A stretch of 64,000 nt of DNA from Algoriphagus vanfongensis DSM 17529 (lineage in GTDB: Bacteria > Bacteroidota > Bacteroidia > Cytophagales > Cyclobacteriaceae), in assembly GCF_000429465.1 (NCBI RefSeq), contig NZ_AUBX01000015.1, positions 1-64,000 on the forward strand. The letters are read 5' to 3'. Position numbers and translations under genes: made by a program. The notes under the pieces were generated by a model. The model searched no databases. It worked only from the letters and a program-made list of their open reading frames with translations, and was not told where the DNA came from. Every line of letters begins with the position of its first letter. The first letter of the stretch is position 1. Positions 34,501 through 43,937 of this stretch are shown piece after piece.

Positions 34501-36137
34501 TCTATCTTAAAATAAGGCACATTTTCCGCAGGCAAAGGTTCATTTCCCAATATCAAATCAGCGGCTTTTTCTGCCACCATCATCACTGGAGAATAAATAT
34601 TTCCATTGGTGACGTATGGAAAAACTGAAGCGTCGACAACCCGGAGATTTTCTACCCCATGGACTTTCAGCGTTTTAGGATCTACGACATCCATGGGACC
34701 GACACCCATGCGACATGTGGCACAGGGATGGTACGCGCTTTCCCCTTCTTTGGCGACAAAATCCAAGATTTCCTCATCTGTCTGCACATCCTTACCGGGA
34801 GACAATTCTTCACCTCTCAAGTCACCCATTGCTTGGGTTTCGATGATTTTACGCGAAAGACGAATCGCTTCTACCCATTCCTTCTTCTCATTTTCGGTCG
34901 AAAGGTAATTGAACAAAATGCTGGGAGCTTCACTCGGATCAGCTGATTTGATTTTGACACGACCTCTCACATCTGTATTCATCGGACCCACGTGCAACTG
35001 AAATCCATGTCCTTCCTTGGGAGCCGAACCGTCATATCGAATAGCAATAGGTAGAAAATGGAATTGCAGATTGGGATATTCAACTTCCTCATTGCTGCGG
35101 ATAAATCCTCCCGCCTCAAAATGATTGGATGCTCCCACTCCCTTTTTCCTAAATAGCCAATCGAACCCGATTTTTGGCGCTCTCCATGGACTGAGTGACG
35201 GGTACATACTGACTGGTTTTTTACAAGCCCACTGCACATATACTTCCAGGTGATCTTGAAGATCCTCACCTACACCAGGCAAATCATGAACGACTGGGAT
35301 ACCCAAACTTTGCAAATGCTCGGCATTCCCCACCCCAGAAAGCTGAAGCAATTGGGGAGAGTTGATCGCACCACCACAGGAAATAATCTCTTTCCCGTAG
35401 ACCTGCTTGACTTTTCCTCCTTGCTTGTATTCTACTCCCACGGCTTTCTTTCCTTCGAAAAGAATGCGCAATACAGTCGCCTGAGTTTCTACATGCAGAT
35501 TTTTTCGCTGATCCTTGACCGGATGAATGTATGCTCTGGCAGCATTGAGTCTTCTGGACTTGTAAATCGTCTGATCAAACTTGCCAAATCCCTCCTGCTG
35601 GTAGCCATTCACATCCTCTGTCAAAGGATATCCTGCCTCTTGGACAGACTCAAAGAATGCGTCAAACAGCGGATTTTCACACTGTGGTGTGGTCAGTTTC
35701 AAGTGACCTTCATCCCCTCGATACGCATCTCCACCGATAAGGCGATCTTCGACCCGCTTGAAATAAGGAAGACAATGGGCATAATCCCAATCTTCCATTC
35801 CATCGTCTTGAGACCATTTTTCATAATCCAAGGCATTGCCACGAATCCAAATCATCCCATTGATACAAGATGAACCGCCGAGCACCTTGCCACGTGGCTG
35901 CGCAATGCGCCGATTGTGCATGTGCGGCTCAGGGTCTGAAGAATAGCCCCAGTTGTAGTTTGTTCCTGTCAGCAAATAAGTCAAGGCCGCAGGCATGTGG
36001 ATCCGGAAATCCAACTTGTAATCCGGCCGCCCAGCTTCAAGCACCAAGACTTCATTGGCTGGATTTTCACTTAGTCTATTGGTGAGTACGGCTCCAGCCG
36101 ACCCTCCACCAACAATGATATAATCGTACTTCATCAA
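34479..36137 (-). CDS. betA: Choline dehydrogenase, GMC oxidoreductase family
   Basis: This 552-residue flavoenzyme oxidises choline to betaine aldehyde and, in known BetA enzymes, onward to glycine betaine. The Rossmann FAD motif is VGGGSAGAVLTNRLSE at 8-23. The GMC signatures PRGKVLGGSSCINGMIWIRG (about 79-98) and GGAINSPQLLQLSG are intact. The active-site His is His470 in SAYHPCATCRMG, followed by the C-terminal GNIYSPVMMVAEKAAD motif. Length and motifs match BetA closely; other GMC alcohol dehydrogenases are the main alternative. It begins 57 nt after the phosphoesterase gene on the same strand and may be the last gene of the susC operon. No betB is present in the window. Confidence 0.87.
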   Translation of the reverse strand: MMKYDYIIVGGGSAGAVLTNRLSENPANEVLVLEAGRPDYKLDFRIHMPAALTYLLTGTNYNWGYSSDPEPHMHNRRIAQPRGKVLGGSSCINGMIWIRGNALDYEKWSQDDGMEDWDYAHCLPYFKRVEDRLIGGDAYRGDEGHLKLTTPQCENPLFDAFFESVQEAGYPLTEDVNGYQQEGFGKFDQTIYKSRRLNAARAYIHPVKDQRKNLHVETQATVLRILFEGKKAVGVEYKQGGKVKQVYGKEIISCGGAINSPQLLQLSGVGNAEHLQSLGIPVVHDLPGVGEDLQDHLEVYVQWACKKPVSMYPSLSPWRAPKIGFDWLFRKKGVGASNHFEAGGFIRSNEEVEYPNLQFHFLPIAIRYDGSAPKEGHGFQLHVGPMNTDVRGRVKIKSADPSEAPSILFNYLSTENEKKEWVEAIRLSRKIIETQAMGDLRGEELSPGKDVQTDEEILDFVAKEGESAYHPCATCRMGVGPMDVVDPKTLKVHGVENLRVVDASVFPYVTNGNIYSPVMMVAEKAADLILGNEPLPAENVPYFKIEQKTKAL

Positions 36138-36194
36138 TCTTCTGTATTTCTCTATCTAAGAAAGAACAGGCCTCCTTGCATAGGTCGGTCTTTC

Positions 36195-37445
36195 TTATTC
36201 TGTCTCTTCTAAAATCCAATAATTCAAATAGCCCGAAGGAGTTTCCAGCACTACCTTGTAGAAATCTGACTTCATACCTTCTGTAGAGAAAGTAAAGCTT
36301 CCGGATTTCAAATCCACCTCACCTACAGCCTCATATGCATCGGTACCCCCGGTCTTGAAATTATTGGTGGTACTGACCCAAACTTTACCTTGGTTCTCTT
36401 GAGAAAGTGGCTTCCAAGTCAGCTCGATCGTGTTTTCTTTTTTGACAGCCCTTAGCTGACTGGCATCTACCGCTCCGATAAATGGCACCCCGTCCAGCTC
36501 CATGGCTTTTTCTTTGGAAATTTCCAGTCCCAAGAAATTGGCGATCGAAGGGAAAATATCGACTGTCTGACCTCTTTCGGCAAAATGCGCATTGAGTTGA
36601 TCGGAATTGGTGGCGATCCAGACACTTCTTTCGCGCTCACTCTGTCCTCCATGTCCATACCCACTGTCCTGTCTTCCATGGTCTGTGGTGATCACGATCA
36701 GCCAATCTTCATTGAATTTGGCTTCGCGCTCCTGAATAGCATCCCAAACTCTTCCTAGCTGCACATCGGACTTTTCTACCGCGTCGACAAACTGCGGGCT
36801 ATTGCCAAACTTGTGGGACATGTCATCTGTAAACTCCAAGTACATCCATGATAGGTCCGGCGCATGCTCCTGTATCGTCTGAGCTGCATTTTTGGATACT
36901 GCCTCGTCGATGTTGAAGATAAAAATGCGCTCTTCATCGTGTGGATAAGCGACTGTATCCAGCTCCATTCCATCGTAATGGTAGTCAAAAGTCAAATTTC
37001 CTGTCTGAGTCAGACCCGCTCCTGCCAGTTTGGTCCTGTTGTCCAGCCACGTAGAAAAGATTCCAATTGTCTTCTCCGGAAACTGCTCTTTGAATACCTT
37101 GAAAATAGTCGGGTAGTGATAGTTAGGATCTTTGATCCCATTTCCCCAGACATTGTGCTTGTTTGCCCACACTCCTGTCAAGACAGAATTGTATCCTACA
37201 GCTGAAATAGTGGGAGTCTGACTGTAGCCATCTTTTTCTCCTCCCATAGTAGCTCTCATGAGACCACCCTCTGCGATGATTTTATCGAGATTGGGAGTGG
37301 CCACAGAGTCAATGACATCATCGGGAATACCATCTACGATGACGAAAAGCACTTTTTTGTCAGATTGCTCTTCCTGTTTCTCTGGAGATGAGCATGCCTG
37401 GAAAAGCAACAAGCCGAGGCAAGTTGCCAATATTGATTTTATCAT
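36195..37445 (-). CDS. NPP/alkaline-phosphatase superfamily phosphoesterase, lipoprotein
   Basis: I chose the ATG at 37445 because it gives a proper lipoprotein signal (MIKSILATCLGLLLFQAC, lipid Cys18), while the longer frame would start inside a hairpin. The 416-residue protein has Phosphodiest-family metal and nucleophile motifs: VIVDGIPDD, QTPTISAVGYNSVLTG (nucleophile Thr or Ser), DDMSHKFG, TTDHGR and GYGHGG. Such enzymes cleave phosphodiesters or phosphomonoesters; one animal member, NPP6, releases phosphocholine from glycerophosphocholine. A C-terminal fibronectin-like segment (about 325-416) follows. It lies downstream of susD and upstream of betA, all on the minus strand. The choline-phosphoester substrate is inferred only from context. 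Confidence 0.85.
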   Translation of the reverse strand: MIKSILATCLGLLLFQACSSPEKQEEQSDKKVLFVIVDGIPDDVIDSVATPNLDKIIAEGGLMRATMGGEKDGYSQTPTISAVGYNSVLTGVWANKHNVWGNGIKDPNYHYPTIFKVFKEQFPEKTIGIFSTWLDNRTKLAGAGLTQTGNLTFDYHYDGMELDTVAYPHDEERIFIFNIDEAVSKNAAQTIQEHAPDLSWMYLEFTDDMSHKFGNSPQFVDAVEKSDVQLGRVWDAIQEREAKFNEDWLIVITTDHGRQDSGYGHGGQSERERSVWIATNSDQLNAHFAERGQTVDIFPSIANFLGLEISKEKAMELDGVPFIGAVDASQLRAVKKENTIELTWKPLSQENQGKVWVSTTNNFKTGGTDAYEAVGEVDLKSGSFTFSTEGMKSDFYKVVLETPSGYLNYWILEETE

Positions 37446-37471
37446 TGGATTGCTTGTGTAGAACTGATGAA

Positions 37472-37494
37472 AGCCCGGAATCAATCTCCGGGCT
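37472..37494 (-). terminator. Hairpin between susD and the phosphoesterase gene
   Basis: AGCCCGGA (37472-37479) pairs with TCCGGGCT (37487-37494). On the minus strand only TTTC follows, so it is a weak terminator or attenuator that could lower expression of the downstream genes relative to susCD. Confidence 0.55.
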
Positions 37495-37515
37495 CAAATT
37501 GGTATTTAATTTAAC

Positions 37516-39306
37516 TTAATCCCAGCCAAAGATCTGAGTCAGATTAGGATTTAGGGTCACTTGTTGGATAGGTACTGGACGGTAGTAGTACTTGGGTTCT
37601 TCGAAATTCCGAGCTTTGGTCTCAGTGACCATCATGCCACCATTTTCCCCGTTTTCAAGGAACACACCCACATTATCATCGATTGTACCTGCTTTGTAGT
37701 AGATCAAATCTACGCCCAGGCTATTTTGCTCTTTGTCTTCACCTACAGGAATATCGCTGTCTTTGCTGATTAGGATAAGATCTTCAATTCCATCTCCGGT
37801 CATATCATATTTACCCAATCCTGGGAAATACATGCCTTGTGGAATCGCTTCCAAAAGTTTCCCGGCATTCCAGCGCATCAAGTCATCGTAGCGATAGCCT
37901 TCCATCGCCATTTCGATTCTTCTTTCTCTTCGGACCTCTAAGACTACTCCCTGGTTGGCACCAGAGACCTGAGGGTATTTAGATGCCAAAAACTGATCAG
38001 GATTGGCGTTTGCTTCAGCCATGATCATATCCGGCATACCTGCTCTAGCTCTCAACACATTGATCGTCATGTCAATGTCTGATTGGCTCAGCGTGTTTAG
38101 TTCGGCCTTGGCTTCAGCCAGAGTCAAAAGAACCTCAGCATATCGGTAGACAGCAAAATCTACACTGGCCACATCGATATTGTCCACCGTGTTTTTATAG
38201 CCCTTGAGCTGGTGATATCCTGTAAAGTTCTTGTTCAGTGACTGGATATACGGAGTAGTATCCGGCTCTCTGACCCATCCAGGATAGACGACGGTCTGCG
38301 AAAGTCTCGGGTCTCTATTCTGAAACTCCTCTACAAAGGTCATCTCCAAATGTCCATCCATGTCGGTATAGCGAGAGCCATCTTTCATCAAATAACTCAA
38401 AACAAGATCTCTGGAAGGGGACTGCTCATAGTCTCCAAAAATACCGGTATTGTTATCACTACTTCTGTCTTTATTGACATCATAGGCATTGTTGAGGATT
38501 ACTTCTGGATTGCCTACTAGGTTGGTGCTGTTGAAGAGCGAACCATAATCCCGCTCAGGATTGCCGGTCGTATAGATGGAGAACATATTGGCCTCCATGA
38601 TATCAGAAGCTTGCTCTACGGCCATTTGCAAGAACGAATCCGCAGATGCTTCTAGGCCAAGTTCAGAGTGGTATTTTCTGTATGTCCCTTCATAAAGCGC
38701 TACTCTCGCAAAGAAAGCTTTGACAGCATAGAGATCCGGAGTACCTTCTGGTACAGATTCACGGACGTGATCTGCCGCATATTGTAAATCTTCTATCACA
38801 TTTGCCATCACCATTTCTCTCGGATCACGGGCTTTGTATAGCTCCTCATCCCCTGGGTTCATGGTCTTGTCATACCATGGGACATCTGAGTACCGCTGCA
38901 CCATATCCACATAGAAATACGCTCTGTAATATCTGGCCAATCCTACGTAATGGGCAGTCACCTCATCGCTGGTCTCTGCTTTCTCGTAGTTGTCTAGGAA
39001 GTAGTTGATATTTCTGAGTCTTCCCCAGTCCCATCCTCCGGTGATTGTTTGGGAAGAGGGACTACCAGTCATGATATTTTTGATCTCTACAGCTGCTGTA
39101 GTAGCCATATTGTCGCTGCTCTGATCTCCTAAGAAACTACCTCTTCCCGGCATAGAAAGTAAGCCATTCACATAGAGCTCCAGATCCTGCTCTGTTTTGA
39201 AAAACTCCTCAGGAGCCACTGATGTCTGAGGATATCGGTCCATGAAGTCATCCTGACAAGAGGACAGGCAAAACAATGAAGCAATTAGTATAATATATTT
39301 TTTCAT
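37516..39306 (-). CDS. SusD/RagB family nutrient-binding lipoprotein
   Basis: This 596-residue outer-membrane lipoprotein forms the lid and binding partner of the SusC channel. The start at 39306 gives a classic lipoprotein signal (MKKYIILIASLFCLSSC, Cys17); a longer frame to 39378 overlaps susC and is rejected. SusD features include LEQLEL-like TPR helices with DRYPQTSVAPEEFF near the N-terminus, ARYYRAYFYVDMVQRYSDVPW and the C-terminal RRERRIEMAMEGYRYDDLMRW. It begins 17 nt after the susC stop. The substrate cannot be read from the sequence; the neighbouring phosphoesterases suggest a phosphorylated compound rather than a plain glycan. Confidence 0.93.
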   Translation of the reverse strand: MKKYIILIASLFCLSSCQDDFMDRYPQTSVAPEEFFKTEQDLELYVNGLLSMPGRGSFLGDQSSDNMATTAAVEIKNIMTGSPSSQTITGGWDWGRLRNINYFLDNYEKAETSDEVTAHYVGLARYYRAYFYVDMVQRYSDVPWYDKTMNPGDEELYKARDPREMVMANVIEDLQYAADHVRESVPEGTPDLYAVKAFFARVALYEGTYRKYHSELGLEASADSFLQMAVEQASDIMEANMFSIYTTGNPERDYGSLFNSTNLVGNPEVILNNAYDVNKDRSSDNNTGIFGDYEQSPSRDLVLSYLMKDGSRYTDMDGHLEMTFVEEFQNRDPRLSQTVVYPGWVREPDTTPYIQSLNKNFTGYHQLKGYKNTVDNIDVASVDFAVYRYAEVLLTLAEAKAELNTLSQSDIDMTINVLRARAGMPDMIMAEANANPDQFLASKYPQVSGANQGVVLEVRRERRIEMAMEGYRYDDLMRWNAGKLLEAIPQGMYFPGLGKYDMTGDGIEDLILISKDSDIPVGEDKEQNSLGVDLIYYKAGTIDDNVGVFLENGENGGMMVTETKARNFEEPKYYYRPVPIQQVTLNPNLTQIFGWD

Positions 39307-39323
39307 GATGTTTCCTTTCTTGA

Positions 39324-42300
39324 TTATAGATCGATGTTTACCCCAAATGACATTTTTCTCTGGAATGGATAAGCCCATCCATAGCCGTCATTGATCGCTT
39401 CAGGATCTACAAATTTCTTGATAGACGAGAAGGTGAATAGGTTTTCTCCAGATACAAAAAGTCTGACTCTATCTACGCTGATTCGGTCTGTGACTGCTTT
39501 CGGGAAGGTATAGCCCAGTGTGATATTTTTGATTCTCAAATACGCTCCGCTGAGCAAGTATTTGGTCTGTGGAATATCTAGGCCTGCTCCGTAGTTGTTG
39601 TCCGCCAACCAAGACTGAAGAACCGGATATTCTGAGTCAAGATTTGCCTCGGCCAACCCTGCATCGATGTATGACTGGGAGTGCTGTGCCATCAAGGCAT
39701 CGCTATCCGCCTGACCTCTGTAGAAGTCAAGGTTCCAAGGGTAAACATTGGCATAGGGCTGCTGGTAAGGTCCCCAAAACAGGTAATGATGTGGGTAATA
39801 GTCTCTTTTGCCGACACCCTGAAGGAAAACAGACAAATCAAAACCACTATAGGACACATCGATGTTTGCTCCATATCTGTATCTGGCAGAACTATTTCCG
39901 ATGACCTGCATATCCTTGGGATCATCTGTGCTCAAGCCTTGCTCGATCTTCCCATCATCATTTAGATCCACATACTTTGGCCAGCCAGGTACGATGTCCA
40001 GAGCTCCCCAAGGCACGATTGCTGATTGATCCAATTGGGCAATTTCGTCTTCGGAAGTAAACATTCCGTCATTGACCAAGCCCCATAGCTCACCGATTTC
40101 CTGACCTACCCGATAGTTGGAGAATAGGTTCTGCTCATTCTGGAACTTGGTGATGTGAGATCTAGAATCTGAAAGTACGACCTTCATTCCAAAGTTGACC
40201 GGATTGGACATGCTGCCGTAGCTATCTCGATAGCCCAAAGTCAACTCAAAGCCTTTGGTTCGGAGATCAGCTGCATTTTGCTTCGGAGGGCTAGTACCTA
40301 GTACTCCTGGAAGCTCTACAGGGTCTGTCAACATTCCTTTGGTATCTCGTACGAAGTAATCAAAGGAACCCGTAATTCGATCTGCCAGCATTCCGAAATC
40401 CAATCCAAAATTGGAAGTCACTACCTGCTCCCAGGTATAGTAATTGGGATCTACTGCCAATGAAGGAGAAGAAGTGATAATCGTCTGTCTATTGCCATCG
40501 ATCAGATAGTTGGAAAGACCTGTAGGAAGTGCTTGGATATAGCCGAAGTCACTTACATTTTGATTTCCCAGACTTCCGTAAGACGCTCTCAACTTGAAAG
40601 TCGACACAGTATTTGCCAGCCCTGAGAAGAAATCTTCATCCATCATCAACCAAGATCCGGCAATGGATGGGAAAAAGCCCCATCGGCTCGTAGAAGGAAA
40701 TCTGGATGAGCCGTCATAGCGTCCGTTCAGTTCGAGGATATACTTGTTTTTGAAAGAATAATTAGCTCTCCCAAATACACTTCGTGTAGCGTAGGAACTG
40801 TAAGACGGGGTGATGAATGCATCACCGGTAGTCAGACCGATATATGGTAAAGAAGATGAAATCAACACTCTTCTTTCAGATTGAATAGTGCTGTATGTAT
40901 AGCTTTGCTGATTGTATCCTGCCAGCACACCGAATGTATGATCACCCAAGGTCTTTTCGTATCTGCCATACAGGTCCAAAATGATATCAGAAAGATCTCC
41001 ATTTCTCTCTACAACCGATCCATCTCCACCTTCTGTCCGAATATCCTCAGGGCCATAGCCAATATTGTAGTTTCTTTGATCCCAGTGATATTTCCACTGC
41101 TCTCTTTTGAAACTGGCGTTGGCGTTGACAGTCAAAGCACCGTCCATGAAAGTTCCAGTCGTGCGGAGGATGTTATGAAGACCAAACATATTTTCTTCAT
41201 TTCTACCACCGTCTGTCAGACGACCGGCCAATCTACCTGCATCGGTATTGGCCCAAGTGCCATCTGGGTTGACCGCCACATCTGTAGGCTGGAGATAATA
41301 GATATCCGTGATGCTATTAGTCGGATCTGCACGCTTGGTTTGATAGATGTTCAGGTTGTTATCCACATTCAACCAAGGAAGCGGATTAGCTGTCACTCTC
41401 GAACGCAAAGAGTATCTATCCCAATAATCATCTGCCAGTTTATTCAAGCCATTTTCATTGGTATAGTCTCCGGAGATATAGTAGGTCACTGGTACCTTGC
41501 CTCCGCTACTTCCACTCAAAGCCAAGCTGTGGTTTTGAGAAAAAGCGGATGGGTTGAAAAAGTAATCGTACCAGTTATTATCCCCCATGTAGGCCCATAG
41601 GTTTGGATTGTTTGGATCCAGTCTCGTATCCTCTACAGATGGATTTTCTGATCTTTCTCTAGCCCACTGATAGTGCGCATCCGAATAGTTGACATAGTCC
41701 CATGGTGTATTGTCAGTCGAAGTCTCCAATACTCTGGAATAGATGTATGGATCAGTCACTGGCTCTACCAACACGGTAGGTTTGCCCCAAGAGAAGTAAT
41801 TATTATAGGTGATTCTTTGCTGGCCTTCCTGACCTTTTTTGGTAGTGATCAAAATCACCCCAAATGCTGCTCTCGCTCCATAAATCGCCGCTGATGCCGC
41901 ATCTCTCAACACTGAGTAGGACTCGATGTCAGAAGGATTCAAGCGAAGCAAATCACTATCACTTCCTGCCACTCCATCGATGACGATCAGTGGACCACCT
42001 CCATTGATAGAGGTAAAGCCACGAATATTGATATTAGGGACAGAACCCGGACGACCTCCCTGATAGGTAATGTTCAGACCGGGACTCATTCCTTGGAGAC
42101 CTTGTACCAAGTTGGCGATAGGACGATCTATGATATCCTCCCCACTGACCTGATCTACAGCTCCCGTGACATTGATTTTCTTCTGAGTGCCATAGCCAAC
42201 TACAACTACTTGCTCCAGAAGCGTATCCTCTTCTTTCAATGTGACATCGATGACAGACTGCCCATCGACTGTGCGCTCTATCGTCTGATATCCGATAAAA

Positions 42301-42557
42301 GAGAATAACAATACCGGATTATCTGCGCGTGTCACGAGGGTGTATTCCCCATCCAATCCGGTGATCACGCCATTCTGAGTACCTTTTTCCAATACAGAAA
42401 CGCCAGGCATCCCCATGCCTGAAGCATCCACTACATTTCCTTTTACTTGGGATTGTGCAAGGGACTGATTCACTACAGTCACCAGGAGCAATGCCAAACA
42501 TCCCATCCACCTTATCAGTGCGTGGCGAGAAGGAATTTTTCGTAAATCTTGTTTCAT
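39324..42557 (-). CDS. SusC/RagA family TonB-linked outer-membrane receptor
   Basis: This 1077-residue protein has a signal peptide (1-35, ending SLAQ), a carboxypeptidase-regulatory-like domain (about 38-118, with SFIGYQT), a TonB-box/plug region (VVVVGYGTQKKINVTGAV; INIRGFTSINGGGPLIVIDG) and a 22-strand barrel ending in KMSFGVNIDL. It imports a substrate across the outer membrane with energy from TonB. It forms an operon with susD. Upstream, at 42640-42655, lies the same inverted repeat found next to the TetR gene, so TetR control is likely. It is separated from the upstream metallophosphoesterase gene by 362 nt that include that gene's terminator. Confidence 0.95.
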   Translation of the reverse strand: MKQDLRKIPSRHALIRWMGCLALLLVTVVNQSLAQSQVKGNVVDASGMGMPGVSVLEKGTQNGVITGLDGEYTLVTRADNPVLLFSFIGYQTIERTVDGQSVIDVTLKEEDTLLEQVVVVGYGTQKKINVTGAVDQVSGEDIIDRPIANLVQGLQGMSPGLNITYQGGRPGSVPNINIRGFTSINGGGPLIVIDGVAGSDSDLLRLNPSDIESYSVLRDAASAAIYGARAAFGVILITTKKGQEGQQRITYNNYFSWGKPTVLVEPVTDPYIYSRVLETSTDNTPWDYVNYSDAHYQWARERSENPSVEDTRLDPNNPNLWAYMGDNNWYDYFFNPSAFSQNHSLALSGSSGGKVPVTYYISGDYTNENGLNKLADDYWDRYSLRSRVTANPLPWLNVDNNLNIYQTKRADPTNSITDIYYLQPTDVAVNPDGTWANTDAGRLAGRLTDGGRNEENMFGLHNILRTTGTFMDGALTVNANASFKREQWKYHWDQRNYNIGYGPEDIRTEGGDGSVVERNGDLSDIILDLYGRYEKTLGDHTFGVLAGYNQQSYTYSTIQSERRVLISSSLPYIGLTTGDAFITPSYSSYATRSVFGRANYSFKNKYILELNGRYDGSSRFPSTSRWGFFPSIAGSWLMMDEDFFSGLANTVSTFKLRASYGSLGNQNVSDFGYIQALPTGLSNYLIDGNRQTIITSSPSLAVDPNYYTWEQVVTSNFGLDFGMLADRITGSFDYFVRDTKGMLTDPVELPGVLGTSPPKQNAADLRTKGFELTLGYRDSYGSMSNPVNFGMKVVLSDSRSHITKFQNEQNLFSNYRVGQEIGELWGLVNDGMFTSEDEIAQLDQSAIVPWGALDIVPGWPKYVDLNDDGKIEQGLSTDDPKDMQVIGNSSARYRYGANIDVSYSGFDLSVFLQGVGKRDYYPHHYLFWGPYQQPYANVYPWNLDFYRGQADSDALMAQHSQSYIDAGLAEANLDSEYPVLQSWLADNNYGAGLDIPQTKYLLSGAYLRIKNITLGYTFPKAVTDRISVDRVRLFVSGENLFTFSSIKKFVDPEAINDGYGWAYPFQRKMSFGVNIDL

Positions 42558-42639
42558 AAATTATACTATTGAGTTGATTCTAATCCCAAATTTTATTTCA
42601 AATCCGACCAGTTTTCACCAGTTTATAAGCATGAGTTTA

Positions 42640-42655
42640 TTGAATATTCATTCAA
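42640..42655. promoter_or_regulatory. Candidate TetR operator upstream of susC (TTGAATATTCATTCAA)
   Basis: Arms TTGAAT and ATTCAA are separated by 4 nt and followed by TATT. The site lies 83 nt before the susC ATG. The same arms and spacing occur at 43841-43856, beside the tetR gene. Confidence 0.65.
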
Positions 42656-42868
42656 TATTAAATATTGCATTTTACTTTTCAAAGGAATTAAATTTCAACT
42701 ACTCATATCTTAACGAATAATTAATACTGAGTAAGGAAATTTTACGTAGGAGAAAAAGTCCGATAATAAAGCCTCCGAATCGCCCTATCGGCTGCATCAA
42801 AAAATGTCCAGATGCCTGTAGATAAAAGGATATTTGGGAAGATGGTGACGAATAAAAATTTGTCAAAA

Positions 42869-42896
42869 ACAAAAAAAGCAGCCTATCTAGCTGCTT
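42869..42896 (-). terminator. Terminator of the metallophosphoesterase gene
   Basis: Read on the minus strand, AAGCAGC pairs with GCTGCTT (42890-42896 and 42876-42882) around a 7-nt loop, followed by a T run (A run at 42870-42877 on the plus strand). It lies 24 nt after the stop codon. Confidence 0.8.
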
Positions 42897-42919
42897 TGGG
42901 AGATTTCAATAAAAGAGTC

Positions 42920-43816
42920 TTAAACCAAAGGAAAATACTCATTTTCCACTTTGCCATCATCATAGAGCTTGAGAATCGCATATCCTGGAGGGGTCTCCAA
43001 ATAATATTGCTTTCCGGCAGACTCTTCATCCCCATCTCCCCACCAAAAACCACTCAAAGATCCGTTGCAGAAATAATGTACGTCATTGTACCATGTACGA
43101 TCCAACAAATGCTGATGACCACTGAGGCATACGCGAACTTTATCTTTATGAGCATAAAACAATTGTTTGAGCTCCTTGTGATCCTTGTGCTGTCCACCTA
43201 CAAGAGCATTGGTAATAGAAGTGATCGGGAAATGTGACATCACCAAGGTAGGCGTATTGGCAGGTAAACTATACAAATCATCTTCCAGCCAAGCCATCTG
43301 CTCTTCTCCCAGGCTGATTCCCTCATGATTGCCGTCGAGAATGATGAAATGCCACTTGCCCTGATCAAAGCTGTAATAGGGGGCCGGGATCCCTAGGCGC
43401 TCTACGACATAAGGCTTGCCAAACATTGGTTCCTTTTCTTTATTGGGCACATCCCACCATGGATCATGATTGCCGATGCAGCTATAGACGTCACTCTCTT
43501 GGATTTCTTCACGAAAAAGATCCCAAACTTTCCATTGCTCCAGTACCCGCTCTTTGCTCACTCCTTCGTAGGAAGCATCATGAATGCTATCCCCACCGTT
43601 GAGATAAAAATCAGGTCGGTGTTTTTTGACCAGCTTCAGCCAATCTACCGCCCTGCTAGGTACATCTTCCTCCGGTCTGATATGCACATCTGTGATATGG
43701 GCTACTGTTAGGTGATTTTTCTTTTCCTTCTCCTCTGAGGCAAGGGCAAGGCCCTGCGGTACTACCGCTCCAGCAGATACCAAGCCTGCTTGAGCAATAA
43801 ATTTTCTTCTATTCAT
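42920..43816 (-). CDS. Calcineurin-like metallophosphoesterase with Tat signal
   Basis: This 298-residue protein starts MNRRKFIAQAGLVSAGAVV, a twin-arginine signal, so it is exported folded, probably with its metals. The dimetal motifs of the family appear in order: ITDVHI, LNGGDS, CIGNHDPWW, VMSHFP and LSGHQHL. It could hydrolyse phosphomonoesters or phosphodiesters in the periplasm. A TetR-type operator lies 25 nt before its ATG, and the tetR gene diverges from the same intergenic region. Together with the NPP lipoprotein it gives the SusCD locus two exported phosphoesterases. The exact substrate is unknown. Confidence 0.88.
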   Translation of the reverse strand: MNRRKFIAQAGLVSAGAVVPQGLALASEEKEKKNHLTVAHITDVHIRPEEDVPSRAVDWLKLVKKHRPDFYLNGGDSIHDASYEGVSKERVLEQWKVWDLFREEIQESDVYSCIGNHDPWWDVPNKEKEPMFGKPYVVERLGIPAPYYSFDQGKWHFIILDGNHEGISLGEEQMAWLEDDLYSLPANTPTLVMSHFPITSITNALVGGQHKDHKELKQLFYAHKDKVRVCLSGHQHLLDRTWYNDVHYFCNGSLSGFWWGDGDEESAGKQYYLETPPGYAILKLYDDGKVENEYFPLV

Positions 43817-43840
43817 CGATCAGAATTTGAACCTTTAAAG

Positions 43841-43856
43841 TTGAATGATCATTCAA
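43841..43856. promoter_or_regulatory. Candidate TetR operator (TTGAATGATCATTCAA)
   Basis: This is a perfect 16-bp palindrome between the divergent metallophosphoesterase and tetR genes. Its arms and 4-nt spacing match the copy at 42640-42655 and both are followed by TATT. The site is 25 nt from the metallophosphoesterase ATG and 81 nt from the tetR ATG. Confidence 0.7.
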
Positions 43857-43937
43857 TATTATGTATTGTAATTTTTTAATCAAAAGAACATCGATTAAAT
43901 AGAAAGTTGATTAACTTAGTTTTATCATATTATTAGC

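Larger units (their letters stand above)
42558..42919. other. Intergenic region upstream of susC
   Basis: This 362-nt region holds the susC leader, the TetR-type operator at 42640-42655 and the metallophosphoesterase terminator at 42869-42896. The rest is AT-rich and I see no gene in it. Confidence 0.6.

Noticed and set aside
35250..35873. A 207-codon plus-strand frame
   Set aside because: It is antisense to betA, whose motifs are intact throughout.
39307..39378. An N-terminal extension of SusD by 24 codons
   Set aside because: The extension overlaps the susC 3' end and delays the lipoprotein signal; the ATG at 39306 starts the signal directly.
40881..41600. A 239-codon plus-strand frame
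   Set aside because: It is antisense to the susC barrel region, which has clear family conservation; no signals support a second gene.
42812..43237. A 141-codon plus-strand frame
   Set aside because: It runs antisense into the metallophosphoesterase gene and across its terminator.
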